Assembly (NCBI GenBank): GCA_035048815.1
Contig: JAUCBN010000055.1
Coordinates: 6,249,501 to 6,313,500, forward strand
From: Abelmoschus esculentus
Taxonomy: Eukaryota; Streptophyta; Magnoliopsida; Malvales; Malvaceae
Reading direction: 5' to 3'
DNA length: 64,000 bases
Shown: positions 22,110-33,389 of the stretch, piece after piece
Numbering within the stretch: the first letter of the stretch is position 1
Layout: every line of letters starts with the position of its first letter
The notes under the pieces: model-generated
What the model saw: only the letters and a program-made list of their open reading frames with translations
What the model was told of the DNA's origin: nothing
Databases searched by the model: none
Translations under genes and position numbers: made by a program

Positions 22110-24653
22110 TCATGTTACTGGTGGAGAGCATGCAAATGCATCTCCCAAAATTATTCTCTCCCTTAAGCCCAAATTGTGAATCGGTTGTGGGCCACTCGCT
22201 TTTTCTGTGTGTCCATCCACCTTGGGCTTAATCTTCTTGCCGAATATCCTGCCGAGCAAACTGCCAAGGCAGGATACTTTAGTGTCTACTGTGTGGATGG
22301 CCTTGCACTCCTCTAGATCATCATATTTTTTTATGTTGTGGAAGGCGTTGAGTTTGACTTGTTGGTCATTAACCCGCATTGTCAACTTTTCTTTCTCCAC
22401 GTCAATTAGAGTGCGTCCAGCTGCAAGGAAAGGTCTCCCAAGGATGATCGGTGCATTGTCATCTGCTTCACAATCAAGGACAAGGAAGTCAGCAGGAAAA
22501 ATAAACTTATCTACTCTTACCAATATGTCCTCAATTTTTCCTTCAGGTTGCACATAGGATCGATCCGCTAGTTGGAGCATCATTGTTGTAGGCTTCACCC
22601 TTCCAATTCCAAGCTTTTGGAAGAATGATTTGGGCATGAGGTTTATGCTTGCTCCAAGGTCGCATAGGGCCTTACCTTCATAACTCTTACCTATCGCACA
22701 AGGTATAGTAAAGCAGCCAGGATCTTTTAACTTTGGTGGCATGCGGTTATGCAGCATTACCATGCATCCCTCGGTCGCAGCCACTGTCTCAAACTCACCT
22801 ATTCGTTTTCTCTTTGACACCATGTCCTTTAGGAACTTGGCATAGTTCGGCATTTGTTCAATAGCTTCAACGAATGGTATGTTGATGTGGACTTGCTTTA
22901 AGATGTCGAGGAACTTCTTGAATTGCTGGTCCTGTTTTTGCTTTTTCAACCTTTGTGGGAAAGGTGGTGGTGGTCTCATCTCATCCATGGTTTCTTTACT
23001 TTGAAATTTTATACCTGGCACCACTGGAGTTGTTGCTGCCTCGGCAGGCTGCTCAGGTGCTGCAGTGCTTTCTGCCGGGGCAGTGTTGTCAGCTTCAGTT
23101 TGCTCGGCCTCTTCTTTTGCTTGATCCGCTGATTGAATTTGACTCTCTCGGATCTTTTCCTTCAGCTGTAGACCACTCGTAGTAGTGATTGCTTTGCACT
23201 GTTCATGGCTCATCACCTTAGCAACTTCAGTATTGCTAGGTAGGCCTCCTTGTGGTCTAGTGTTTATGCATTGAGCAAACTGCCCAACCTGAGTTTCCAG
23301 CGTTTTAATGGTCGCTTCTTGATTTTGCAACCTCATCTCAGTTCTATTAATGAAGGCATATGTCCTCTTGATGAAATTACTATTCTCTGCCATGTATGAC
23401 TCAGTTTTCATCATGAAGCCCTTTAGCGTGTTCTCTAATGAACTTACCGGTTACTGCTGCATCTGCGGCGGCGGCATCGACTGCTGGGCTTGCTGCTGCG
23501 GCATCGGTTGCTGAAATCCCGAAGGTTGGGTGATTGGGTTTAAGGCATTGTTTGGGTTGCTCCATGATAAGTTTGGATGCCTCTTCCATGAGGGGTTGTA
23601 TGTGTTGGACATCACATTGTTGCGGCTGTAGTTTCCAACATACATGTCGGTTTCTTGATTCATGCAATCAGAGGAACTGTGGTTACCTCCACATAAGTCA
23701 CAATGTGAATCAATTACCTTGACCTCACGGGTATTTTGTTGTAACTGTAGGTTTTGCACCATCTTGGTAAGAGAGGCCAATTGTGCTGCCACTGAACTTG
23801 ATGAGTCTAATTCATTTACCGTGGCTTGGCGTCTTACTCCTCCTCGCCTAGATGTAGGAAACTGAAAGTCATTCTTTGCGAGTTTATTCAATATTTCAAT
23901 AGCTTCCTCAGGTGCTTTATCTAGGAGTGTTCCGTTTGCCGAGGCATCTAACATCATCCTTGTCGGGGCATTCGTGGCATTGTAAAACATTGTCACTTGT
24001 GTCCATAGGGGAAATCCATGCAGAGGACACTTGTGCAATAGCTCCTTGTAGCGTTCCCATGCCTCATACATTGGTTCATCTTCTACCTGTCTAAAAGAAG
24101 TAATTTCATTACGTATTCTATCATATAAATTAGTAGGATTAAAGCGAGTAATGAAATCATGGCAAAGTTCACTCCAGGAATCAATAGATCCTGCTGGAAT
24201 GCTATTCAGCCACGCTTTCGCCCTATCCCTCAGTGAATAGGGGAATAGCTTTAATCGCAAGACATCTTCATGTACTCCTTGGATTTTGAAAGAGTTGCAG
24301 ATTTCCATAAAGGACTTGAGGTGCTGCCTTGCGTCTTCAGTTGCAGACCCACCAAATTGTCCAATTGTATTTAACATATTGAACATAACAGATTTTAGTT
24401 CAAAATGGGCTGCTTCAATCTCCGGTGTAACGACTCCTGGGTTTAATCCGTTTAAGTCCTCTTCCAGGAAGTCTCTAATAGTGAGCTACCGCGGCCCAGG
24501 TGGCGGCGGAAGTCCTCCATTGCCGGCAGGTAAGTTTTGTCCTGCCGGGTGTTCTTCCATAGATCCTTGGATCTGTCTCCTCAACCTTTGCCTTGTTCTT
24601 TCGATCTCTGGGTCTAACTCGTACAAGGGATTGTTTGGATTGGCCCTGGTCAT
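22110..24653 (-). pseudogene. Gag-protease polyprotein of element A
   Basis: One frame of 848 codons runs from ATG 24653 (MTRANP) to the stop at 22110, interrupted only by TAG at 24486-24488 and TAA at 23451-23453. Order: N-terminal leader; gag core of Athila type (MFNMLNTIGQFGG, LKLFPYSLRDRAKAWLNS, YNATNAPTRMMLDASANGT); zinc knuckle CDLCGGNHSSSDC near 23700; Gln/Pro-rich linker; a segment rich in Ala/Glu; then a retropepsin-like domain (GKALCDLGASINLMPKSF and NAPIILGRPFLAAGRTLIDV). The tail after ~22290 is not recognised. Copy C has Gln codons where A has both stops, so C-to-T mutation is the simple explanation. No polymerase follows. Gag would form particles and protease would process them, if suppressed or repaired. 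Confidence 0.85.
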
Positions 24654-24736
24654 ACAACAAAAGAAACAAGATAAAAATAAAAATAAAAAAAATAAAAAGA
24701 AACAAGAAAATAAAGAAAACAAAATTTAGTTGCCAG

Positions 24737-24754
24737 TCCTCGGCAACGGCGCCA
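24737..24754 (-). promoter_or_regulatory. tRNA-Asp primer-binding site of A
   Basis: The minus strand reads tggcgccgttgccgagga, matching the 3' end of plant tRNA-Asp with one mismatch to the copy in C. It lies six bases inside the 5' LTR (24761), as is typical of Athila/Tat elements. Confidence 0.85.
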
Positions 24755-24760
24755 AAAACT

Positions 24761-26063
24761 TGTCGCGTGTCAAAAGTGCGCGTTTAGTGCAAGTGGACAC
24801 ATCGAAAGTAATAAGTGATAAATATTTTATCGAGTTATCGTCTCCTCAGGGACCGGTATACTTAATATGCTTTCTTCACCTTCTTGTTTTGTAGTAAAAT
24901 TAAAGAACACAAGTGAGTTGATTTGATTTATCGAAACTAAAATAACTAAATAAAAATAAAGGATTGAAATAGTAGAGAGAGATGGGTTAGGATCCAGTTG
25001 CGTCGTATTGTGGATTTGATTGACTTGTCTCTGTCCAATGCAATCGTATATCACTGCCTCGGCAGCACTGCAGTTTACTGCCTTGGCAGCGACAATATTG
25101 TCCGCCGTGGCAATCCCTTGCTCGTGGGTAGACTTTACCAAAGTTCGGCAAAGTGTCCTTGGATGACTCCGCTTATCCCTAAGTCAGAGTGCTGTTGAAG
25201 ACTAATCCTTGATGATACCTCCCGACGTGAACCAATTATACTCACCAACCAATCTCACACTTCTTTTAGCCGCTGAAACTCTTAACCTATCCCTAGGCCG
25301 AGTTAGTATTTCGCGATTGAAACACCGTACTTACCCCTTGCGTGAATCTAACTCTCTCGAGCTTAGATAAATGGATGATTCACAATATCCTCTCCCGAGC
25401 TCAATTGTGAAAACAAGGAATAACAAAGGATGAGCAAACCTTGATAACTTTATTGCATTGAATGAAATACAAAGTACAATCTCCTCTCACAAATACTCGA
25501 CAACCTTCACCTAATCCCTAAAAAGGTTTAGGTCCTCTCCCTAGGTATTTCGTGTTTTGTACATTGGGTGGCTAGGTCCTTATATAGGCTAGACCTAGGG
25601 CAAACCTTTCCTAAGTAGAATACAACTTGGAGTACGGAACAAGTCAAGTACATAATAATAAAATATTTCCAAGTTTGATTCGGCTAAGGAGGCTTTCTCG
25701 CGTGGTCTTCCTTTGGGCTTTTCCTTGTGCTAGCCAGCTCCGATCCATGGGCTTCAAGTCCAGACACGTTCCTTGGATTTTTATCTTTCCATCGCCTATA
25801 GTCTTGCTTCATGTCTCTCTGCTGTTGCCTCGACATCAGGTCCTGCCTCGGCAGGGGCCTCGGCCTTGTCCCTGCCGCGGCACTGGTTTTCCTGCACAGA
25901 TATGAAAACGCAGTAAAACGTGCCTTTTTCTGTAAATATTATCTATATGAGTATAACTTCTAAATATATCACATTAAGCACATGCATTGTTCCGAGTGGA
26001 TGTATATTTGATGATTAATGCCCATAAAAGGAGTAAAAGTGATAGTGTCTTGAGCACTTATCA
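24761..26063 (-). repeat. 5' LTR of element A
   Basis: 1303 bp, ends tgtcgcgtgtc and gcacttatca on the plus strand. Compared with the 3' LTR it lacks about 45 bp after aggtttag near 25527 and carries a short extra segment with ggcaggggcctc near 25854. The minus-strand TATA box agcctatataagga lies at 25577-25590. The polyadenylation signal is the inverted aataaa near 25451. Confidence 0.9.
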
Positions 26064-27252
26064 ACTACATTTATGAACCTCAGTTTTTGAGATTGTCTAG
26101 TATTTTTCCGTGTCAAATATTATCTGAGCGACCCTACCGTGTTGGTGTTGCTAACAATGGTTTCTTATCGCTGATGTTACTTCCAAAACTGGGTTGTTCT
26201 CGGAAATCTTGAATAGTGGCCTAAATCCTTGTGAAAATGGGTCGATAATGCACTGATCTCTCATTCTTACTCTTATAATCTGATAAAAATCACTTCTTTT
26301 TTCACGCCCTTGAAAATTAGATCAATTACCTTTTCAAATCGGTGTATTGTATCTGACTGACTCGAACTCTGGATGGTATATGGTACTGGTTCTTTATCTT
26401 TGATAAACCCTTCTGTTGTTATGTTCTTGGAGGTTTTTTGTTATGTCGTTTACATCTGTTCAAAATTTCCGGTGGTCATTCTATTATGGACCCGGGTAAA
26501 ATGAAACAATATTACCTGCTCTCGGTATCTTATACCTAATTTTGACTCAATCTTTCAATGGTGAGATGATAATGGTTTTGTGTCTCTGATAACCCATTGA
26601 CCAAACTTTGATTTTTTGTTACATCCTTCATATTCGCTTGCAGTTCCGAACTGATATTCTAATGTAGACCCGAATAAATACATGGTCGTTACCTGGTCAT
26701 TAGGTAGACTGCTGTGTTTGGGCTCTTAGGTCGTCCTCTAACCAATATCTCTAATTAGTGTCTCTAATCGGTTTCTAATGATTGGGTGGAGGTTTTAAGA
26801 TACCTCTTTTCCATTGTGAAAGTTTTCTATGTAGGATGAGCATCTCGAATCAATACCTTCTAATGAAATGGAAGATGTGATGATGCATGCAAAAAGGGAA
26901 ATAAAAACAAAAGAAACCAGGTTAGTACCGGGTAAAAATAATAAACGCAAAAATAAATTACATGAAATTAAATTTGCGTAAAAGTAAACAGAGAAGAGCA
27001 GTCCTAGATATCTCGTCTAGTTCTCCTAGGTAAGCGTCCGAACAACCACCACTACACTGGAGTTGGCCTCGCTTACGACCGAATTTAGGAGCCCACATAA
27101 AACAAATTAATATCATTTATGCAACTTAAACATAACAAATAAATTAAATACATCACGTAAAAAATAAATATTAATCTAACAAATAAAATACTAATCTAAA
27201 ACATAAATTTAAAACATACATAAATTAATTTAAAACATAAATAAAAATTTAA
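26064..27252. repeat. Repeat H, right segment
   Basis: The sequence resumes H after element A with the second actac TSD copy. It is non-coding. Its last part, 27028-27252, repeats 12705-12958 in the same orientation (ggtaagcgtccgaac, tttaggagccc, atttatgcaacttaaacata) and may be what is left of a second LTR. It is cut at 27252 by the truncated LTR of element I. Confidence 0.5.
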
Positions 27253-29165
27253 CCAAAAGCATTCATGTCATGCTATCTTACCAAAAGCATATATCATGCT
27301 ATCAAACCAAAAGCATTTAGGTCATGCTATCTTACCAAAAGCATATATCATGTTATCATACCAAAAGCATATATCATGCTATTATCAAGACATACATATC
27401 ATGTTACTGAACGAATGAATCAAATCAAATCATCATAAACATGCCTCATGCATGACTCACATACCTAGCATCCGTAGCTGCGTGCCATAACTTACCTCGG
27501 CATTTCCGAGCTATGCAAATGTACTAAGCTAGTTTTAACCATCTAACATATAATCATGGAATCAAACAAGTCATTTAACATTTAATCCTCCTTCCCTTTT
27601 TACCAAATATATGATTAGTCCAATTTAATGACAAATCAAATAAACAAAGAGGAATCAAATAAATAAAGTTTGCCACACTCACAATGGTTCCAAGCAATTC
27701 AAGGATTGTAGATGGTGATCCCTTTGCCCTTTTTTCTAGCTAGCTCAAGCCTTCCCTCTTCCTCGATATTTTTCTCCCTTGGGTTATCTAGCAATCCATA
27801 TAAAAATAACCATTCATTAAAACATATCAAATTCACTCAATTCAAGTGATCATAGGCTTAACAAATTTAAACATTCACATTTGTTCATTAGGGACAGTTT
27901 TGCTACTCTTTAAAGAATCGATCATATCCCCTAGCTCCAATATCCGATTTTAGCTCATTTTACCTCTTTAGAAAGCTAAGAATATCCTATACAAGTAATA
28001 ATTAACCTCACATTTTAATTCCCAACCAATCAGTACCAGATTTTGTTTGAAGCAAACCTGTCCAGATTCAGGACTGCTCGAACAGCCCTTACGGAAAGGC
28101 TTATAACTTTTTCTAAAAAACTCCGATTGAGGTTCCGTAAATTTTAGTATAAACTAGATACATGAGAGTATTTTACTGAAAAATTTCAGCCCTTAATTCC
28201 ATCAAAATCGACCGAGGGAATTTTCCAAAGTCAATACTCAGAATTACATGTTAAGGCAGTTTTGACTAGCTCACTTTTCATGGGTTTAAATCCTAACCCA
28301 AGCTTTCTAATCTAACTCCTCGTGCTTCTAACATCATAAACAAGCAATAATTAACTTAAAACAAATTTAATCTAATCAAAATAGCATCAAAATTCACGGA
28401 CTAGCTTGCTCAAAACAATCCAATAGCACTAAATGGCTTCTTCCAAAGCTTGTTTAGCTTCCTTAGCCTTCCATGGCAGCCAAAGTCACTCCTAAACTCA
28501 AAAATTTCATTGGATAATGGATGAAATCTCAAAAAAGATGATCTCTTTCTCTTCCTCTCTCAAGCTTTCTATTTTCGGTGGATGACAAGAACAAAGGAGG
28601 AAGGAAAAATTCTCTTTCTTTCTCTTATTTCTTTTCTTAGAATTTGGCTATGGTGATAACCATGGAAGAAGATGAATTTTCCTCTCCCTCTCTCCTTTTC
28701 TCATTTTCTCGGCAAAAAGGGGAAAAGATGAAGGCTTCTTCTTTTCTTTTCTTTTTTTTTTGATTAGAATAAGTCTTAATAGTCATCTAAGATGACAAGT
28801 GTCCCAATTCTTGGTCTAATTACCCCACTTTGCAATTTATACTTTTATATTACATGCAATCTCTCTTAGTTTGTTCTTATTACGATTACATCCTTAATTT
28901 AGCTTAGCAATTCTCCTTTATTTCAATTAAGTCCTAATTTGATTAATTGGTCTATAATATAACATTTACTCCTCAATTATCTAATTCATTCCCCTCATTT
29001 CATGTTAAGCTTAATCATTAACTTATTTAAAATACTTGTCTTTATGAAATTCAACTTAATTTTCCATATCACAACCTCTAATTCTTATTCAATTGATTAT
29101 TTTATTTATCATTTATTCAATGGTTCCATGGTGCCATCCTTATAGGCCCTATTGAGGGTGTTACA
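27253..29165 (-). repeat. Truncated 3' LTR of element I
   Basis: This aligns with about 45487-47479 of the right LTR and ends gagggtgttaca. About 2.3 kb of its outer part is missing. The break lies inside the accaaaagcat...atcatgctatc tandem array, so recombination within the array may have caused the loss. The polypurine stretch aaggcggagagaat (minus strand) follows at 29166-29179. Confidence 0.85.
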
Positions 29166-29218
29166 ATTCTCTCCGCCTTAAAAAGAAATTCGCCCTCGAA
29201 TTTACCTGAAGGGATCAA

Positions 29219-29986
29219 TTACAGATATTGCTCTTTCATTGTTGCCTCGGGTTCCCAAGTACCTTCTCCTTTCCTGTGATTTCTCCAAAGGAATTTTACC
29301 AAAGGAAAGTTATTGTTTCGAAGTCTTTTAACTTCTCGTTCAAGGATCCGGACCCGTTCCTCTTCATAAGACAAATCGGGATTTAATTCTAATTCTTTTG
29401 GTTCCAAAACATGAGAAGGGTCAGATCTGTACTTTCTTAGCATGGAAACATGGAAGACATTGTGGATCTTATCAAACTCACTAGGGAGTGCAAGATGATA
29501 AGTTACGAGACCAATTCTTTCAATAATTTCAAAAGGTCCAATGATCTGAGGGTTAAGCTTTCCCTTTGTTCCGAATCTGAAAACTTTCTCCCAAGGAGAA
29601 AATTTTAGGAAGACCTTTTCTCCCACGTTGTACTGAATATCTCTTCGTTTCAAATATGCATAAGCCTTTTGTCTGTCGAAGGCTTGTTTCAATAGATTGT
29701 GAATGACTCGGACTTGTTCTTCAATTTTTCGGATCATTTGGGGTCCTAAAATCTTATTTTCTCCCAATTCGGACCAGCACAAAGGAGTTCTACATTTCCT
29801 CCCGTATAAACCTTCAAAGGGAGCAATCTGAATAGATGCTTGATAGCTATTATTGTACGCGAATTCCACCAAGGAAAAAGATTTCTCACAATTTTTTCCA
29901 AAATTTATGACACAAGCACGTAGCATATATTCTAATACTTGTATCACTCTTTCAGATTGGCCGTCAGACTGCGGATGGAAAGTAGT
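29219..29986 (-). pseudogene. Integrase C-terminus and chromodomain of I
   Basis: An open minus-strand frame ends at 29219. From its start it reads the segment with the third catalytic residue (QSERVIQVLEYML), the conserved AYNNSYQASI and GRKCRTPLCWSELGE blocks, the FHVSMLRKYRSDPSHVLE block and a chromodomain (PLVKFLWRNHRKGEGTWEPE). In this chromovirus lineage the chromodomain targets insertion to heterochromatin. The upstream half of the integrase continues at 38826-39646, on the far side of element J. The first codon shown by a simple ORF search is not a true start. Confidence 0.85.
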
Positions 29987-31861
29987 TGTAACGACCCGGA
30001 TTCGGATCTGAGTTTCAGTTTAACCCGATGGTTTGGGATTCGGTTTTGGGCCTTGAGTTTGTGTAGTTTGGGCCTTGTTGGGCCTTAGGCTTGTTGGGCT
30101 TGAGTGGTTTAGGACCTTAAGGGTATTTAGAGAGGGCATTTTGGTAAATGCCAAATAAGATGAGTTGGGGGAGAGGTTTTAAGTTTTTAGACCATGATCT
30201 CATTTTTCCTTTTCTTTCTTCTCATCTTCTTCACTCTTGTAGCAAGAAAAGAAACAAGCAAAAGGTCGAAGCTTGGTAAGTTTTGTTGGGAATCTCGGTT
30301 TATGCCTAAAGGGTAAGTTGTAGAGGTGCTTGTGATCTTTAAAAAGAGGTAAAAATCTGTGGGTTTGGTTTTGGTGGAGGTTTTGTTGGGGTTTAGGGTG
30401 TAATCCGGGTTTAAGTTTGGAGAGCTTGAAATCTGAGTTTTTCTTGTGTTTTAGGATCTAGAATCATCCCAAGCGTTGCTAATTCATTCTTTATCTTTCT
30501 CTTCTAGAGAAAGAGGGTTGTGAGCCATCAACAAGTTTTGGAAAGAATAAGGCTTGAAGAGGAGTGAGCTCGGGTTTGTTGCTGTTTGTGCAAGAGGTTG
30601 GTACTCCCAACTCTTCTAATCATTATGCATTTCATGGTAGAAAGCATCCATGTAGATATAGTGTATGTGTGCTTGGTTTGAGCTTGATATGCTTTAATGG
30701 TGGAAATTGTGTTAGTGAGTTAAATGGTTGAAAATTGGTGTTAAAACATCTTAAACATCTCTAGGAACTAATGGGAATACTTTAGGATTGATTATATCAA
30801 GTTTGGAATGAATTCCTAAAAATTTTCTAAGTGTAGACCTGCATTTCGTGCGGGGGTATCGATACACGGGCTACCAGTATCGATACCCATGAGTGGAAAT
30901 AGGCTAAATGGCCAGGTGTATCGAACCATGGTTCGATACCGGGACCTCCAATGGCATAATGGCATCGATACTAGTATCGATGTTAGAGGGTCCTCTTTCG
31001 TTGACTTTGGAAATGGCCAAAGGGTACCGATCCTAGTATCGATACCCATGTTTCGATGCCTTCTTTGGGTGGGTATCGAAGCAGGGTGGTTCGATACCCT
31101 ACATAAGAATATCGATACCCCTGAGAGAACTTAACAAGATAAACTTTCTTTGAGGTTCGATAAGAGGATTAAGGGTCTTAATGAATCTTATAATTAATGA
31201 AATAAATGGTTAACACAAGATTGACGTATTAAACCCTAAATGACTAAATTATGTTAAGTCTTGATAATTTTTGAGTTTAGGATCCCGATGCTGTGTGGAC
31301 GCGGGCCTCACTCTTGTGTGTTATTTTGTGATGTGACACGTATATGCTGTGTGCGATATTATGCATTGTTTATGCCATGTGGTAGGCAAGCATGCTAAAT
31401 CATCATATCATGCATAATATTTTATATGTTATGCTTTACTGCTTATGATATGCATGATGTTGGTCGAGTTCGACGTATCCACTGAGCTTTTGTAGCTCAA
31501 CGTTCGAAATATGTTTTCGTGCGTAGGTTAGGTGAAGCCGGATCGTGGAGCACCATCAAGGTTCGGATTTCAGCATCGACCGTGTTGTCAAAGTACATGT
31601 ATTAGATTTAGTGGGCTTGTAATATGTCGAACCCTATGTAATGTAACTCTATTTATTTTAATTTGGGTCGAATGTTTTAATGGTTTGTAATATTTTGGAG
31701 CTCCAATTACTTACTATCATTTTGGGCTATGTTTTAACTTAATGGATTTTATGAATCATATTTGGACTTGAATTTAATTTTATTTGATGGGCTTTGAAAG
31801 AAATTTTGGAATATAGGTTTTGGGCCGGAGGCCTAATGTGACATCCGGGTCGGGTGTTACA
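29987..31861 (+). repeat. 5' LTR of element J
   Basis: 1875 bp. A cluster of TATCGATAC-type motifs occupies about 30850-31125. Near the 3' end is the usual Tekay segment (cactgagcttttgtagctca). It lacks about 295 bp that the 3' LTR has before ggatcccgatgctg (position 31280). Confidence 0.95.
30850..31125. repeat. TATCGATAC motif cluster in J 5' LTR
   Basis: About ten copies of gtatcgatac or close variants (gtatcgaacc, ggttcgatacc, catcgatac) occur within 280 bp, several as palindromes such as accatggttcgatacc neighbourhoods. The 3' LTR copy is at 37515-37795. A related cluster lies in the LTR of I at 43590-43922. Confidence 0.8.
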
Positions 31862-31866
31862 TTTAG

Positions 31867-31879
31867 TGGTATCAGAGCC
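31867..31879 (+). promoter_or_regulatory. Primer-binding site of element J
   Basis: tggtatcagagcc, five bases after the 5' LTR, matches the initiator tRNA-Met 3' end used by chromoviruses. Confidence 0.9.
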
Positions 31880-32039
31880 TAGGTTGAGTCGGTTCTAAGA
31901 AGTCCCCGGGGGAGTCTAGTGTGTTATATAGGTGTCAGACAAGTACATGTCCACGAGTTGATATCGTACTTTCTTTTAAGCTGAAATTTTGATGGTGTAC
32001 TCTTGTTTGTTGTTGTTCTTTATGCAGAAGTGGTTGAGT

Positions 32040-33389
32040 ATGCCGAGATGTGTGAGGGATCAAGAGGAAAGCCGGGGTTATCATGGAGGAGACTCCGACT
32101 ACGAGTATGATCCCGATGAGGAGGTGTCATTGGATGATGCAATTGGTCAAAAGGCCAACTACTTTGCTCAGTTGAACCTGACCTTGCGTAGGATCGTGAG
32201 AGCTATATCGAGGCCATCTTCTATGCCTCGTGAGGCACCGGTAGAGAGGGTGCGAAGGCAAGGAGCTGTTGACTTCTTTGGTACGGGACAGGATAATCCC
32301 GTACAGGCTGATTAGTGGTTGTATGACACAAGGTGGATAATGAGACAGATGAGGCTGAGGTCAGAGGACAAGCTATCGTGTGTGTTGTCGCTTTTGAAGG
32401 ACAACGCGAGAGAGTGGTGGGAGACAATTGAGCAAGGTTGGTACCCTCATCGTCCTAAGTGGGAGGACTTCCTTGAGGAGTTTGAGGGCAAGTATGTGGG
32501 TGAGACTCACATCGACACCTTGAGGGAGCGGTTTACCCATCTTGTTTAGGGGAACCGTTCGGTCTTTGCTTATGAGCAGGAGTTCCTTCAGTTGAACCGT
32601 TATGCCCCAGAGCTTGTTGCTAAAGAGAAAATGAGATGTAATAGGTTCTTGAGAGGTCTAAGGAAGGAGATCCAGACTTATCTCACTGATGCACCGCCTA
32701 AGGTGTTTTCTGAGTTGGCTGCCAGTGCCAAGTCGTTGGAGCAGGTTCAGGGTTTGACCTATGGGCCATCTGTTGGCCATAGAGTCACCGATGGAGCTAG
32801 TCAGAGTCATACGGGCAGCTCTCAGTCCCACTCCGGTAGGAGTAGGAGCCGTTGGAACCAGAGTAGAGGAGCAGCGAATCAGGGTTCGAGGTTGAACCAG
32901 AGATCAGAGTCTGTGGGACGTAGGAGGCAGTCCGTGTCTTCTTCTATTGGGGGCCCAGAGAGTTTACAGAGGAGTGTCAGTGTTCAGACTTATAGACGTT
33001 GTGGTTGGACCCACCAAGGAGAGTGTTGGGGCAATGTCAGAGCTTGTTTTCAGTGTGGGTCATCAGATCATCTTGTGAGGGACTGTCTAAAGGTTGTGAT
33101 GTCACCACCAGGTCAGGCACAGAGGACCGTGTTTCAGGCTCAGAGGGGTCGTGGTTTCTCACGTGGCGGAGCTAGCCACTCATCAGGAGGTACCTTTCAG
33201 TCCACTGCTAGAGCACCAGCGAGACAGTATGCAGTGAGGGCACAAGAGGACTTTGCTGCGACAAATGTGATCTCAGGTACGTTCAGTTTGTTCTCTGTTC
33301 CTATAGTTGCTCTTGTGGACTCGGGATCTACCCACTCGTATATCCGTAGTGGAATATCGGAGCAGTGGGGTTACCAGCTGAGGGTCTAG
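32040..33389 (+). pseudogene. Gag and start of protease of element J
   Basis: One frame runs from ATG 32040 (MPRCVRDQEE) to 33389. Upstream in-frame ATGs at 31989 exist, but 32040 begins the acidic gag-like sequence. TAG stops occur at 32313-32315 and 32547-32549, each where a Gln is expected. Gag core: LSLLKDNAREWWETIEQG, YAPELVAKEKMRCNRFLRGL. A CX2CX4HX4C zinc knuckle (CFQCGSSDHLVRDC) lies near 33049-33090, after a Ser/Arg/Gln-rich linker. The aspartic protease motif DSGSTHSYI is at 33319-33345. The frame then shifts at about 33370-33389 and the protease continues in the next frame. Gag packages the RNA and protease matures the polyprotein. Confidence 0.85.

Larger units (their letters stand above)
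17844..26063 (-). mobile_element. Complete non-autonomous Athila-like element A
   Basis: An 8220-bp element flanked by a perfect actac TSD (17839-17843 and 26064-26068). It has LTRs of 1327 and 1303 bp, a tRNA-Asp primer-binding site, gag-protease, a separate downstream ORF and two polypurine tracts. There is no reverse transcriptase, RNase H or integrase: only about 0.5 kb of non-coding DNA separates protease from the extra ORF. The LTRs are nearly identical apart from small indels (one about 45 bp near 25527), so insertion is recent. It would have needed enzymes from an autonomous relative. Relatives here are K (solo LTR) and C. Confidence 0.9.

Noticed and set aside
22110..23414. Host aspartic protease gene
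   Set aside because: The frame is continuous with an Athila-type gag between LTRs with a TSD; it is the retroelement protease.
30816..31134. Overlapping open frames on both strands with IDT-type repeats
   Set aside because: They translate the TATCGATAC motif cluster of the J LTR; not genes.
33365..33389. Programmed frameshift between gag-protease and pol in J
   Set aside because: The shift falls in the middle of the protease domain, and Tekay-type elements normally use one long frame, so a simple indel is more likely.
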